DNA from: Corallococcus sp.
GTDB taxonomy: Bacteria > Bacillota > Clostridia > Christensenellales > CAG-314
Direction of reading: 5' to 3'
Assembly (NCBI GenBank): GCA_023663205.1
Contig: JAMPHX010000063.1
Coordinates: 1 to 7,838 of the forward strand
DNA length: 7,838 nucleotides
Shown here: positions 1-6,888 of the stretch, in pieces
Layout of the letters: each line of letters begins with the position of its first letter
How positions within the stretch are numbered: position 1 is the stretch's first letter
Translations under genes and position numbers: made by a program
The notes under the pieces: generated by a model
The model's database searches: none
What the model was told of the DNA's origin: nothing
What the model saw: only the letters and a program-made list of their open reading frames with translations

Positions 1-258
1 AAAATACCTTGTGACGTATTTGTCCGAAGATAACTCTTTGAGCAGTTCCACCGTTTGGTTGAGTTCGTTTCGGAGAAGCAACTCGTAATCGTTGGGATTC
101 TCCAACGCAATGCCTCCGCCGAAACCGCTTTCCGCAAGCGTCTTGACTGCTTCCGTCATGTCGCGCGACTCCGCTATGCGCGCAAACTTGTCCGCGCCGA
201 AAAGTTTGGTGGAAAGCACCGCCACTCTGCCGTTGGCGTAATAGGTATCCACGCTCAT
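1..258 (-). CDS. atpC: V/A-type ATPase subunit C (N-terminal part, cut by window edge)
   Basis: The first 86 residues of an ORF that continues past position 1. They begin MSVDTYYANGRVAVLSTKL and include SRDMTEAVKTLAESGFG, a pattern typical of the N-terminus of V/A-ATPase subunit C (the bacterial and archaeal counterpart of eukaryotic subunit d). This subunit is the socket that couples the central DF shaft to the membrane K ring. The ATG overlaps the stop of the upstream subunit E gene in an ATGA arrangement, which implies translational coupling. A GGAG ribosome binding site lies 7 nt upstream, inside the E gene. The family is usually about 330 residues, so roughly three quarters is missing. 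Identity rests on the N-terminal pattern plus operon position directly after E, the usual I-K-E-C order. Confidence 0.85.
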   Translation of the reverse strand, partial: MSVDTYYANGRVAVLSTKLFGADKFARIAESRDMTEAVKTLAESGFGGGIALENPNDYELLLRNELNQTVELLKELSSDKYVTRYF

Positions 259-833
259 TTGTCATCTCCGAAAAGAATACTTGCAACAACAGACTCGGTA
301 TCGTTGCGTACTTCGCTTATCAGCGCTTCTACCGTCAAATCCTTGTCGTATCCGTCGCCTTCCAAGACAAGTCCGCCCGCCGAGTTGAGTTTGCAACTCG
401 ACAAAGTAAGTTTTTTTCCGAAACCGTCCAAAAACTTTTGGGTGACTATTTTTGCGTCTTTTTCCGAAACCGCAACCTTTTCGCCCGTTTCGGCGTTTTG
501 CTCGATTAGTTTCTTCAAAAAGTCGCGGTATTTTGCTTCGCTAAGCGCGCCCACCTTGGCAATTGCCTCTGTGTAACAAGTTTCGATAAGACGCTGCTTT
601 TGCGCAAGTTTGTACTTACGCGCATCAAGTTTGGCATTTGCCGACTTGGTGCGGTTAAGTTCGCTTTTGACAGCGGAAATACGCTCGTCGAGCGCATGCG
701 TTTCGGCAGCGATTTTATCTTCTGCTTTTGCTATTATCGCGTCGGCGCGCTGCTGTGCGTTAGCGGAAATTTCCTGACACTTTTCTTCGGCGTCTTCCAT
801 TATCCGAGCAATAATTTTACTTTTACCTTCCAT
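255..833 (-). CDS. atpE: V/A-type ATPase subunit E (peripheral stalk)
   Basis: A 192-aa protein with the two-part build of subunit E. The N-terminal half (about residues 1-95) is charged, Ala/Lys/Glu-rich and suited to a long helix, starting MEGKSKIIARIMEDAEEK. The C-terminal half is globular and carries the family signature GGLVLEGDGYDKDLTVEAL (residues 153-171), ending in SVVASILFG. Subunit E pairs with the G/H coiled coil to form the peripheral stalk that holds the A3B3 head against rotation. The length is normal for the family. The start is supported by an AGGTG ribosome binding site about 9 nt upstream, 16 bp after the stop of the K gene. The stop overlaps the start of subunit C. Confidence 0.92.
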   Translation of the reverse strand: MEGKSKIIARIMEDAEEKCQEISANAQQRADAIIAKAEDKIAAETHALDERISAVKSELNRTKSANAKLDARKYKLAQKQRLIETCYTEAIAKVGALSEAKYRDFLKKLIEQNAETGEKVAVSEKDAKIVTQKFLDGFGKKLTLSSCKLNSAGGLVLEGDGYDKDLTVEALISEVRNDTESVVASILFGDDK

Positions 834-849
834 TTTGTTTGCACCTAAA

Positions 850-1341
850 TTAAGCAGCCAAGTTGGACAAAATCATTATGGATGCAACAAGTCCCAAAAT
901 TGCGTAGAACTCTATCATAGCGGGGTAAAGGAATGCTTTACCGGAGATTTCGGGCTTTTTGCCTACTGCCATAATAGTTGTTGCGCTGGTCTTGCCTTGG
1001 AGGATTGCAGAGAACAATCCCAAAATTGCCATGGGCATTACCGCGCCGAACACGCTCCAACCCTGCGACAATGCTACTGCAGCCTGTTCCGCAGTAGTAG
1101 CGGCAGTCGGCGCTGCGGGCAGCACGTTCATAAACAAACCGATAAGGGTAATTGCAAATCCGTACAAACCCTGTGTTGCGGGAAGCAACGTAAGCAATGT
1201 GATTTTACTGGCTTTGGAAGGGTCTTCCGCCAATACGCCCGCAGATGCGGAACCGGTAAATTTAAGTCCGAATGCGGAGCCTACGCCGCAGGTTATGGCG
1301 CAGATAGCCAAACCGATAATTGCAATTGTCAAACCACTCAT
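850..1341 (-). CDS. atpK: V/A-type ATPase subunit K (rotor ring proteolipid, probable Na+ type)
   Basis: A 163-aa, very hydrophobic protein with four predicted membrane helices, arranged as a tandem duplication of the c-subunit hairpin (about residues 4-72 and 94-160). It forms the rotating membrane ring. Hairpin 1 carries LPATQGLYGF and hairpin 2 carries ILQGK and AMIEFYAILGL. L53, T56, Q57, Q115 and E144 line up with the Na+ ligands L61, T64, Q65, Q110 and E139 of Enterococcus hirae NtpK, and Y60 matches its gating Tyr68. Only hairpin 2 has the ion-binding carboxylate; Gln occupies that place in hairpin 1. The 14-residue loop between the halves (about 74-88) is Ala/Thr/Pro-rich. The start has a GGAGGAAA ribosome binding site and follows a 96-bp leader, the only sizeable gap in the ATPase part of the operon. 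Na+ specificity is inferred from the ligand match. Confidence 0.96.
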   Translation of the reverse strand: MSGLTIAIIGLAICAITCGVGSAFGLKFTGSASAGVLAEDPSKASKITLLTLLPATQGLYGFAITLIGLFMNVLPAAPTAATTAEQAAVALSQGWSVFGAVMPMAILGLFSAILQGKTSATTIMAVGKKPEISGKAFLYPAMIEFYAILGLVASIMILSNLAA

Positions 1342-1382
1342 TTTTTATTTTCCTCCGAAAATTTTTATTGTCTTTATTTATA

Positions 1383-1437
1383 TAAAGTTTCGCAGTAACT
1401 CTGCAAAACCGAAAAGCCTTGTGCGTTACTTTGATAT
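1383..1437 (-). other. AT-rich leader ahead of subunit K, with a possible weak internal promoter
   Basis: Between the stop of the I gene (1438) and the start of the K gene (1341) lie 96 bp, much longer than any other gap in the operon. On the minus strand it contains TATAAA (1377-1382), preceded at 18 bp by the poor -35 match TTGCAG (1401-1406), then an AT-rich leader and a strong ribosome binding site. A short GCAG/CTGC hairpin with a 5-nt loop sits at 1392-1404. Rotor subunits are needed in about ten copies per complex, so a separate start site or a stabilised and efficiently translated leader would make sense. The promoter match is weak. Confidence 0.3.
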
Positions 1438-3474
1438 TTAGTCCTTGATATATACGTACTTTGTGTCGCTTCCGAACGGTACAAACAATCTGCCGTCGCC
1501 CTCGTAGAACTTGCCGAAGAATTCGACGTATTGCAGTCTGCCGTTGTGAATGTAGATACTCAATAGTCCCATTGCAAGGTTAAACAGGTGGAACACTACC
1601 ATTATTACTGCGCCCATCACCGTACCTATCACTCCGCCTGCAACCATACCGGCAAGCATATTGACAACCGTACCTATAAGCGCAGACGACAGCATAAGCC
1701 CGAATACGCGGATGTAACTCATTACGTCGCCGAAGTAGTTGATAAGTCCGTATAGTCCGGAAAATCCGCCTATGATTTTGCCGAAAATGCCCTTTTTGCG
1801 ACGGCCGCCCGTCAGCAGTACAACTGCCAAGGCAAATATTACCATGTACAGTCCTATGTCGCCGACAATTTGCGGCAAACGGAACGACCACTTGGGATAA
1901 GCCATCATATCCATACCTGCGTTGAACACCGCAAGTATAAGTCCGGCAAAGAAAATTTCCCAAACAAAGGCGTCCAAAACAGCGCCCCAGTAATCCTTGC
2001 GCTTTGCAAGTTTGTACACGTTGCAGCCGATACCTGCCATAATGTGTATGATACCCAAAAACAAACTGAGTACCATTGTTACCATTGGCGACTCCGACGA
2101 CCCCGGAAGCAACGGCAGCAATCCGTTGGCATCACCGAACCAACCGCCTTCGCCGAACATAGCAAACGAAAAGAAACTGCCGTACATCAAGCCTATTACC
2201 GTAGCCGATATTCCGCAAAAACCGAACAGCGACATTAACTTGCGCACGCCGTTATTTTGTTTGAGCCCAAACTTTGCAAAAAGTCCGACAAGCATAAGCA
2301 ATATACCGTAACCGACGTCCGCCACCATCATTCCGAAAATGATAAAGTAAAACAGCGACATTACGGGGTTGGGGTCTATTTCGCGGTAATGCGGAGATGA
2401 ATAGTTGTTTGTTACGGTTTCAAACTTACTTACTATCTTGTTGTTTTTGTTTAGAGTAGGTACGTTGTCGTCGTCTTGCTCGACATCGGTAAAATACGGC
2501 ACGGTACATTCCGAAACCGAATATATTGCGTCGCGCACCTTTTCAACGTCGTCCGCGGGGCAATACGCTTCCAATATAAACGTACTGTCGGTATTTTCCA
2601 ATCCGCTGACCGCAACGAGTTTTTTGCGTTTGAAATCAAAGTAATCGACAAGCGACTGCAAGTCGGGAATAACCGCCGCATATTCCGTAATACCGACGCC
2701 CGTTTCCTTAATTGCGTTTTGCAGCGCTTGTTTGCTGCTTTGCAAGTCGTTTAGTCGGACGGAAGCAAGTACGTCGCACTCCACGCTGCTTTTGACGTAT
2801 CCGCAAGAAGCAACTGCCTCGAAAAACCCTTTTTCGTCCGCGTGCACCGCAACTGCCACCAATGAGTCCTGTCTGTAACTGCCGACCGTTTCGACTTCCG
2901 CCATTTCAAACGACTCGGCGATTTCCGTAAACTGCGCAAGGTTGGACGACGGGACTATGCCAAGTTCCACAATTACGCTGTCGGTACTTTTGTACCAATC
3001 GGTCGGATGAGGCAAATCCTTGTACAAACTGTACTTTTCTATTTCGCTTTCCGTTTTGGAAAGTTTGACGTTAAGTTCCGTCTTTCTGTCGGCAAGAGAT
3101 TTTACCTCGTCAACCTTTTGCAAAAGTTCTGCTTCGCGCGCATCCATCGAAAGCAGACCGTCAAACGTCATCTCCGTCTTGGGGCGGATAAAACTGTTTT
3201 TGGGAATTTCCGCTTTGATGTAATCCTTCGACTTTTTGTACAAGGTGTTGTAGGCTGCAACTTCGTCGGTGATATACTTGACGCAATCTTCCACGGAAGA
3301 AATGAGCGCAGTCAAACGCTCTTGACTTTCGGCATTGTCGTTAGATGTGCAATGGTCGATTTCCGCAGTGCGCGTAAGTTCCACCGCTCTGCTCTTTGCC
3401 AATGCGTCCAACAAGCCGTCCCTATCGCCCGACAGGGCAACAAGGGTAAGTTTTTTCATTTTTGCTATTGCCAT
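1438..3474 (-). CDS. atpI: V/A-type ATPase subunit I (membrane stator, a-subunit homologue)
   Basis: A 678-aa protein of the V-ATPase 116-kDa/subunit I family. Residues 1-360 are a cytoplasmic, largely helical arm. Residues 365-645 hold several membrane helices, starting with EIDPNPVMSLFYFIIFGMM (365-383), the standard entry to the membrane domain. The helix DVMSYIRVFGLMLSSALIG (583-601) carries R589, matching the essential arginine that releases the ion from the rotor glutamate. The C-terminal motif NGRLQYVEFFGKFYEGDG (644-661) is also typical. The protein forms the two ion half-channels against the K ring and anchors the peripheral stalks. The start follows the TAA of the preceding G/H gene by one base (TAATATG). 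A GGAGAAG ribosome binding site lies inside that gene. Length is normal for the bacterial family. Confidence 0.96.
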   Translation of the reverse strand: MAIAKMKKLTLVALSGDRDGLLDALAKSRAVELTRTAEIDHCTSNDNAESQERLTALISSVEDCVKYITDEVAAYNTLYKKSKDYIKAEIPKNSFIRPKTEMTFDGLLSMDAREAELLQKVDEVKSLADRKTELNVKLSKTESEIEKYSLYKDLPHPTDWYKSTDSVIVELGIVPSSNLAQFTEIAESFEMAEVETVGSYRQDSLVAVAVHADEKGFFEAVASCGYVKSSVECDVLASVRLNDLQSSKQALQNAIKETGVGITEYAAVIPDLQSLVDYFDFKRKKLVAVSGLENTDSTFILEAYCPADDVEKVRDAIYSVSECTVPYFTDVEQDDDNVPTLNKNNKIVSKFETVTNNYSSPHYREIDPNPVMSLFYFIIFGMMVADVGYGILLMLVGLFAKFGLKQNNGVRKLMSLFGFCGISATVIGLMYGSFFSFAMFGEGGWFGDANGLLPLLPGSSESPMVTMVLSLFLGIIHIMAGIGCNVYKLAKRKDYWGAVLDAFVWEIFFAGLILAVFNAGMDMMAYPKWSFRLPQIVGDIGLYMVIFALAVVLLTGGRRKKGIFGKIIGGFSGLYGLINYFGDVMSYIRVFGLMLSSALIGTVVNMLAGMVAGGVIGTVMGAVIMVVFHLFNLAMGLLSIYIHNGRLQYVEFFGKFYEGDGRLFVPFGSDTKYVYIKD

Positions 3475-3475
3475 A

Positions 3476-3784
3476 TTACAACAACTTCTCCATTACCGCG
3501 TCTACCGCGGAAGATAAATTTGCACCGTACAGTTTGATTTCGTCGTCGGTTTGGGCGTTTAACGCGGCAAGTTCCGACGCGGCGCGCTGCGAAGATTGCA
3601 ACTCGGCGTCGGCAAGCGCTTCCGTCCAACGCGCCTTGTTTTGCTCGGCAGCTTTGGCAAGTTTGCTCTCGGCAAGTTTTTCCGCCGCTTCCACGGCTTT
3701 TTCCGCCATTTGCTCGCTAAGCGCGATTTTGCGTTTGGCTTCGTCCTCGGCGTCCAAAATGGAATTTACAACTTCTTCTATCAT
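3476..3784 (-). CDS. V/A-type ATPase subunit G/H (peripheral stalk coiled coil)
   Basis: A 102-aa protein, almost entirely charged and Ala-rich, with no aromatic core apart from one Trp and one Tyr. It reads as a single long coiled coil (residues 1 to about 80, with KAVEAAEKLAESKLAKAAEQ in the middle). Such short coiled-coil proteins (NtpF in Enterococcus, AtpH in archaea) dimerise with subunit E and run from the head to subunit I. The sequence alone is low in information. The call depends strongly on its place just before the I gene. An AAGGAGAAAC ribosome binding site supports the start, and the gene lies 18 bp after rpiB. Length agrees with the roughly 100-residue family. Confidence 0.82.
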   Translation of the reverse strand: MIEEVVNSILDAEDEAKRKIALSEQMAEKAVEAAEKLAESKLAKAAEQNKARWTEALADAELQSSQRAASELAALNAQTDDEIKLYGANLSSAVDAVMEKLL

Positions 3785-3802
3785 TGTTTCTCCTTGTTAC
3801 CG

Positions 3803-4243
3803 TTAAAGATTTTCTATTTCCGTTATTTTGTTTACTCTGTTTGAATGTCTGCCGCCCTCGAACTCCGTGGACAAAAACACGTCTACGATACTTAGCGCCG
3901 TTTGCATATCCAAATACTTTGCCCCCAACGCCAATGCGTTGGCGTCGTTGTGGCGGCGCGTCATTAGGGCAGAATCTTCGTTGCAGCACAGCGCGCACCT
4001 GACGCCCTTTACTTTGTTTGCCGTCATACTGACGCCTATGCCCGTTGTGCAAACGACTATTGCAAAGTCGCATTCGCCGTCGGCAACGGACTTTGCCGCT
4101 TTGTACGCAAAATCGGGGTAATCGCAACTTTCCTGCGAATAAGTGCCGAAATCCGCAGTTTGTATTCCCTTTTCCTGTAAATGCGACTTGACGGCTTCTT
4201 TGAGATAATAACCGCCGTGGTCGCTTGCAATTGCTATTTTCAT
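3803..4243 (-). CDS. rpiB: Ribose-5-phosphate isomerase B
   Basis: A 146-aa enzyme of the RpiB/LacA/LacB family, interconverting ribose 5-phosphate and ribulose 5-phosphate in the non-oxidative pentose phosphate pathway. It opens with the standard MKIAIASDHGGYYLKE. D8 and H9 are expected to help bind and open the sugar ring. The catalytic base C65 lies in the motif CTTGIGVSMTANK (65-77), where most relatives have CGTG, so T66 is a small deviation next to the base. H98 and R132/R136 match the substrate and phosphate-binding residues of the family. ALALGAKYL (103-111) and the GGRHSNRV tail (130-137) are family landmarks. An Arg/Asn-type pattern and no Lac-specific context favour RpiB over the galactose-6-phosphate isomerase subunits. 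The TAGGAGT ribosome binding site overlaps the stop of sua5, which lies 8 bp upstream. Confidence 0.95.
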   Translation of the reverse strand: MKIAIASDHGGYYLKEAVKSHLQEKGIQTADFGTYSQESCDYPDFAYKAAKSVADGECDFAIVVCTTGIGVSMTANKVKGVRCALCCNEDSALMTRRHNDANALALGAKYLDMQTALSIVDVFLSTEFEGGRHSNRVNKITEIENL

Positions 4244-4251
4244 ATATACTC

Positions 4252-5241
4252 CTACAAGATACGATGCGCCGCCGACTTTGTCAAGCGGTTGAGTATTCCT
4301 ATGGAAATTTCGCTTGCGCCGACGTAACTTGCTATTATTACGTCATAACGCTTTTCCAACGTACGCAAAGCCGAAAATATATTTTGCGCAACTTCTCTGT
4401 CGGTTTTACCCAACGGATAGGTATTTTTGCCCAAATAGTCCTCCGTGTTTTGCACTAACAAAACTGGGGTTTTGCCTTGCGATACGCACTGTTCGTAAAA
4501 TGCTTTGAGTTTGCCCTTGTCGCCGTCGACGTTGAGATACATATCGCACGATGGCGCATAATGTTTGTATTTGACCCCCGGTGAGTTTACCTTATCTTTG
4601 GGGTCGGTAATTACGGTGACCTTTTTGTTGAGCACGGCGGAAATTTGGCGCGGCGTCACTATGCCCGGACGCAGTATGCGCGGTTCTTCCGTCAAATCGA
4701 GCACGGTGGACTCTATGCCGACGTTGCACGGTTCTCCCTGCAAAATCGCTTCTATCTTGCCGTCCATATCTTCCGCAACCGTCTGCCACGTCGTGGGACT
4801 CGGGCGGGTTGACGTATTTGCGCTGGGCGCGGCAACCGGCACGTTGCAGTATTTCAAAAACGTCCTTGCCTGCAAAGACTCGGGCATACGCACCGCAACG
4901 GTTTGAAGCCCTGCCGTCACGCTGTCGGGTATTACGTCCTTTTTGGGAAGCACCACCGTAAGGCTGCACGGCATAAAAGCGTCTATTACTTTGCGGGCGT
5001 CGTCGGAAATTTCCGACGCTATTTCCGCCAATTGGCAAACATCGTATATGTGCACGATAAGCGGATTGTCGCTCGGTCTGCCCTTTGCCTCGAACACCTT
5101 GGAAACCGCCTCGCCGTCAAGCGCGTTGACGCCCAATCCGTAAACCGTTTCGGTAGGAAATGCAACCAATCCGCCGCTGCGTATTATTTTACCTGCGCAA
5201 GTCAAATCCGCATCGTTAAATTGCAATTTAAGCGTTTTCAT
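4252..5241 (-). CDS. sua5: L-threonylcarbamoyladenylate synthase, Sua5 type
   Basis: A 329-aa two-domain enzyme that makes threonylcarbamoyl-AMP from threonine, bicarbonate and ATP for the t6A37 modification of ANN-decoding tRNAs. The YrdC/TsaC domain spans about residues 8-205. It has PTETVYGLG (29-37), AKGRPSDNPL (52-61; K53, R55, S57 and N59 are in the nucleotide and substrate site), APSANTSTRPSPT (138-150) and GIESTV (175-180). The linker SPGVKYKHYAP (220-230) and a C-terminal domain to 329 identify the long Sua5 form (Bacillus YwlC type) rather than short TsaC. The usual PGPLT motif reads PCSLT here (91-95). The start has a TGAGGAA ribosome binding site and follows the operon promoter by about 30 nt. 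It is the first gene of the operon. Confidence 0.95.
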   Translation of the reverse strand: MKTLKLQFNDADLTCAGKIIRSGGLVAFPTETVYGLGVNALDGEAVSKVFEAKGRPSDNPLIVHIYDVCQLAEIASEISDDARKVIDAFMPCSLTVVLPKKDVIPDSVTAGLQTVAVRMPESLQARTFLKYCNVPVAAPSANTSTRPSPTTWQTVAEDMDGKIEAILQGEPCNVGIESTVLDLTEEPRILRPGIVTPRQISAVLNKKVTVITDPKDKVNSPGVKYKHYAPSCDMYLNVDGDKGKLKAFYEQCVSQGKTPVLLVQNTEDYLGKNTYPLGKTDREVAQNIFSALRTLEKRYDVIIASYVGASEISIGILNRLTKSAAHRIL

Positions 5242-5278
5242 TATTCCTCAGGCAATGCGACCTCATTATATTTTTATT

Positions 5279-5307
5279 ATTGTATCACAAAGTCGACCTC
5301 TTGTAAA
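5279..5307 (-). promoter_or_regulatory. Sigma-A-type promoter of the sua5-rpiB-ATPase operon
   Basis: Read on the minus strand, TTTACA (5302-5307) and TACAAT (5279-5284) each match the sigma-A consensus at 5 of 6 bases and are spaced by exactly 17 bp. Transcription would start near 5272, leaving a leader of about 30 nt before the sua5 ATG. A second TATAAT-like box (5266-5271) lies downstream but has no good -35 at the right distance. No terminator or other strong promoter is visible between sua5 and the left edge, so this site probably serves the whole operon. Confidence 0.7.
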
Positions 5308-5397
5308 TGGTTAAAAAGAAATTGCAAAGTAATTTTCTCGTAAATTGCCAAAGCGCGCCTTCCAAACAAAAAATATTTGCTAGGCAGAATATTATAA

Positions 5398-5426
5398 TTG
5401 ACAAAGCGTGACGAATTTGCTAAATT
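5398..5426 (+). promoter_or_regulatory. Near-consensus promoter of the CofE-like gene
   Basis: A perfect -35 TTGACA (5398-5403), a 17-bp spacer and a -10 TAAATT (5421-5426, 4 of 6 with the key T1, A2 and T6). The start site would be near 5433. The gene's ribosome binding site AAGGAGG (5449-5455) sits 10 nt before its ATG at 5466. The promoter faces away from the sua5 promoter; the two -35 boxes are about 90 bp apart. Confidence 0.72.
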
Positions 5427-5465
5427 TATTCCCGTAATTTAACCGCATAAGGAGGCGGAAACAAT

Positions 5466-6641
5466 ATGGATTATCAAGGAACGATTTCGCGCGGAATACG
5501 CGCCCCCATCATCAAAAAAGGCGACGACCTTGCAAAAATCGTAGCAGACTGCGTCGTAAACGCCGCACAAAACGGAGGATTTGCGCTTAACGACAAAGAC
5601 GTTGTTGCTGTTACCGAAGCGGTAGTTGCGCGTTCGCAAGGCAACTACGCCACCACCGCGCATATCGCCAAAGATATCAAAACAAAGTTCGGCGACAATA
5701 CCGTGGGACTTATTATGCCGATATTTTCGCGCAATAGGTTTTCGATGATACTTAAAGGCATTGCGGAAGGCGCAAAAAAACTTGTAATTCAACTGACTTA
5801 CCCGTCGGACGAAGTAGGCAACAGTTTGGTTTCCGCAGCCGATATCATGGAAAAGAAAATCAACCCCTATTCCGACGTGTTTACGGCAGAAGAGTTTCAC
5901 AAAATTTTCCCCGATACAAAACACCGTTTTACGGGAGTGGATTACATCGATTACTACCAACAGGCGGGCGGCAACTGCGAAATTATACTTGCAAATAATC
6001 CCGCCGAAATACTTAAACACACAAAATACGTAATAAACGCCGATATACATACGCGCAAAACGACAAAAAGTCAACTTCTTGCCGCCGGAGCAAAAAAGGT
6101 TGTTTCGTTGGACGAAATCCTGTGCGAACCCGTAGACGGCAGCGGTTACAACCGACAGTTCGGCGTGCTGGGTTCCAACCTTGCGACAAACGACAGCGTA
6201 AAACTGTTCCCGCGCGACTGCGACAAGTTCGTAAAAGATTTGCAGGTGCTTCTAATGCAAAAGACAGGCAAAAAATTGGAATGTATGGTTTACGGTGACG
6301 GCGCGTTCAAAGACCCCGTAGGCGGCATTTGGGAACTTGCCGACCCCGTATGTTCCCCTGCATTTACCGACGGACTTAACGGAAAGCCTAACGAAATCAA
6401 ACTCAAATACGTTGCCGACAACGAAATCGCCGACCTTACCGGCGACGAGGCAATAAGCGCAATGAAGGAAATTATTCGCCAAAAGGAAAGCAATCTTGTG
6501 GGCAGCATAAAGAGTCAAGGCACCACTCCGCGTCAAATTACCGACCTACTTGGCAGCCTTGCCGACCTTACAAGCGGCAGCGGCGACAAAGGCACGCCCA
6601 TTGTATTGATACAAAACTACTTCAAAAACTACGCCGACTGA
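5466..6641 (+). CDS. CofE-like protein, coenzyme F420-0:L-glutamate ligase family, substrate unknown
   Basis: A 391-aa protein of the F420_ligase (CofE) family. In methanogens and actinobacteria CofE adds glutamate to F420-0 using GTP. The N-terminal RGIRAPIIKKGDDLA (9-23) and DVVAVTEAVVARSQGN (45-60) are the recognisable CofE landmarks. Later conserved-looking blocks are IMPIFSRNRF (83-92), VYGDGAFKDPVGGIWELADP (275-294), rich in acidic residues that could bind metal, and SQGTTPRQITDLLGSLADL (350-368) followed by TSGSGDKGTP. At 391 residues it is well above the roughly 250 of archaeal CofE. It matches the long form widespread in Clostridia, which generally lack F420. It stands alone with its own strong promoter and ribosome binding site. 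No signal peptide or membrane helix is seen. The acceptor molecule cannot be read from the sequence. Confidence 0.85.
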   Translation: MDYQGTISRGIRAPIIKKGDDLAKIVADCVVNAAQNGGFALNDKDVVAVTEAVVARSQGNYATTAHIAKDIKTKFGDNTVGLIMPIFSRNRFSMILKGIAEGAKKLVIQLTYPSDEVGNSLVSAADIMEKKINPYSDVFTAEEFHKIFPDTKHRFTGVDYIDYYQQAGGNCEIILANNPAEILKHTKYVINADIHTRKTTKSQLLAAGAKKVVSLDEILCEPVDGSGYNRQFGVLGSNLATNDSVKLFPRDCDKFVKDLQVLLMQKTGKKLECMVYGDGAFKDPVGGIWELADPVCSPAFTDGLNGKPNEIKLKYVADNEIADLTGDEAISAMKEIIRQKESNLVGSIKSQGTTPRQITDLLGSLADLTSGSGDKGTPIVLIQNYFKNYAD

Positions 6642-6888
6642 TACAGCCGTTGCAAAATTGCGCGATAACTCAACCGCTTTGTCTACACAAATCGGTAAAT
6701 TTGCGTAACTGACACAGCATGCGCGCATAGATTTGATTGCACGCCATAACATTTTGCCGTTTTACGGAATTTGAGTATATAAGTGCGCGTACAAACAACC
6801 TAATATCTTGAAAATATAACAAATCGGACGTCCAACGGTTCTGACGTTATGCCGTATGACGTTGCCGCAAAAATTTGTTTTTTTATGT
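6642..6888. other. Intergenic stretch without a supported gene
   Basis: No reading frame here has a credible start with a ribosome binding site or a recognisable protein. Small sites seen are a 10-bp palindrome ATGCGCGCAT (6719-6728), a palindrome GGACGTCC (6827-6834), a short CCGT/ACGG hairpin (6757-6766), and a direct repeat of TGACGTT (6842-6848 and 6857-6863). No clear rho-independent terminator for the CofE-like gene is visible: the short hairpin lacks a good U tract. A weak plus-strand promoter-like pair (TTGCCG 6754-6759, TATATA 6776-6781, spacer 16) is not convincing. Confidence 0.6.

Noticed and set aside
1392..1404. GCAG/CTGC hairpin between the I and K genes as an intrinsic terminator
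   Set aside because: The stem is only 4 bp and no U tract follows it on the minus strand; the operon clearly continues.
3007..3537. Long plus-strand open frame (176 codons) opposite the subunit I gene
   Set aside because: It lies wholly or mostly antisense to a clearly identified protein, has no family pattern and is biased in composition, as expected from the opposite strand of this codon usage.
5391..5400. TATAAT on the minus strand as an additional sua5-operon promoter
   Set aside because: No acceptable -35 lies 16-18 bp upstream on that strand, and the bases overlap the strong plus-strand -35 box.
5439..6074. Minus-strand open frame of 211 codons opposite the CofE-like gene
   Set aside because: It overlaps a well-supported gene and its promoter-proximal region, has no convincing start signal or recognisable domain, and is rich in Cys, Phe and Tyr in the way antisense frames here are.
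5466..6641. Calling the CofE-like gene a true F420 biosynthesis enzyme
   Set aside because: No other F420 gene is in the window and the long form is common in bacteria without F420. Only the family is supported, not the reaction.
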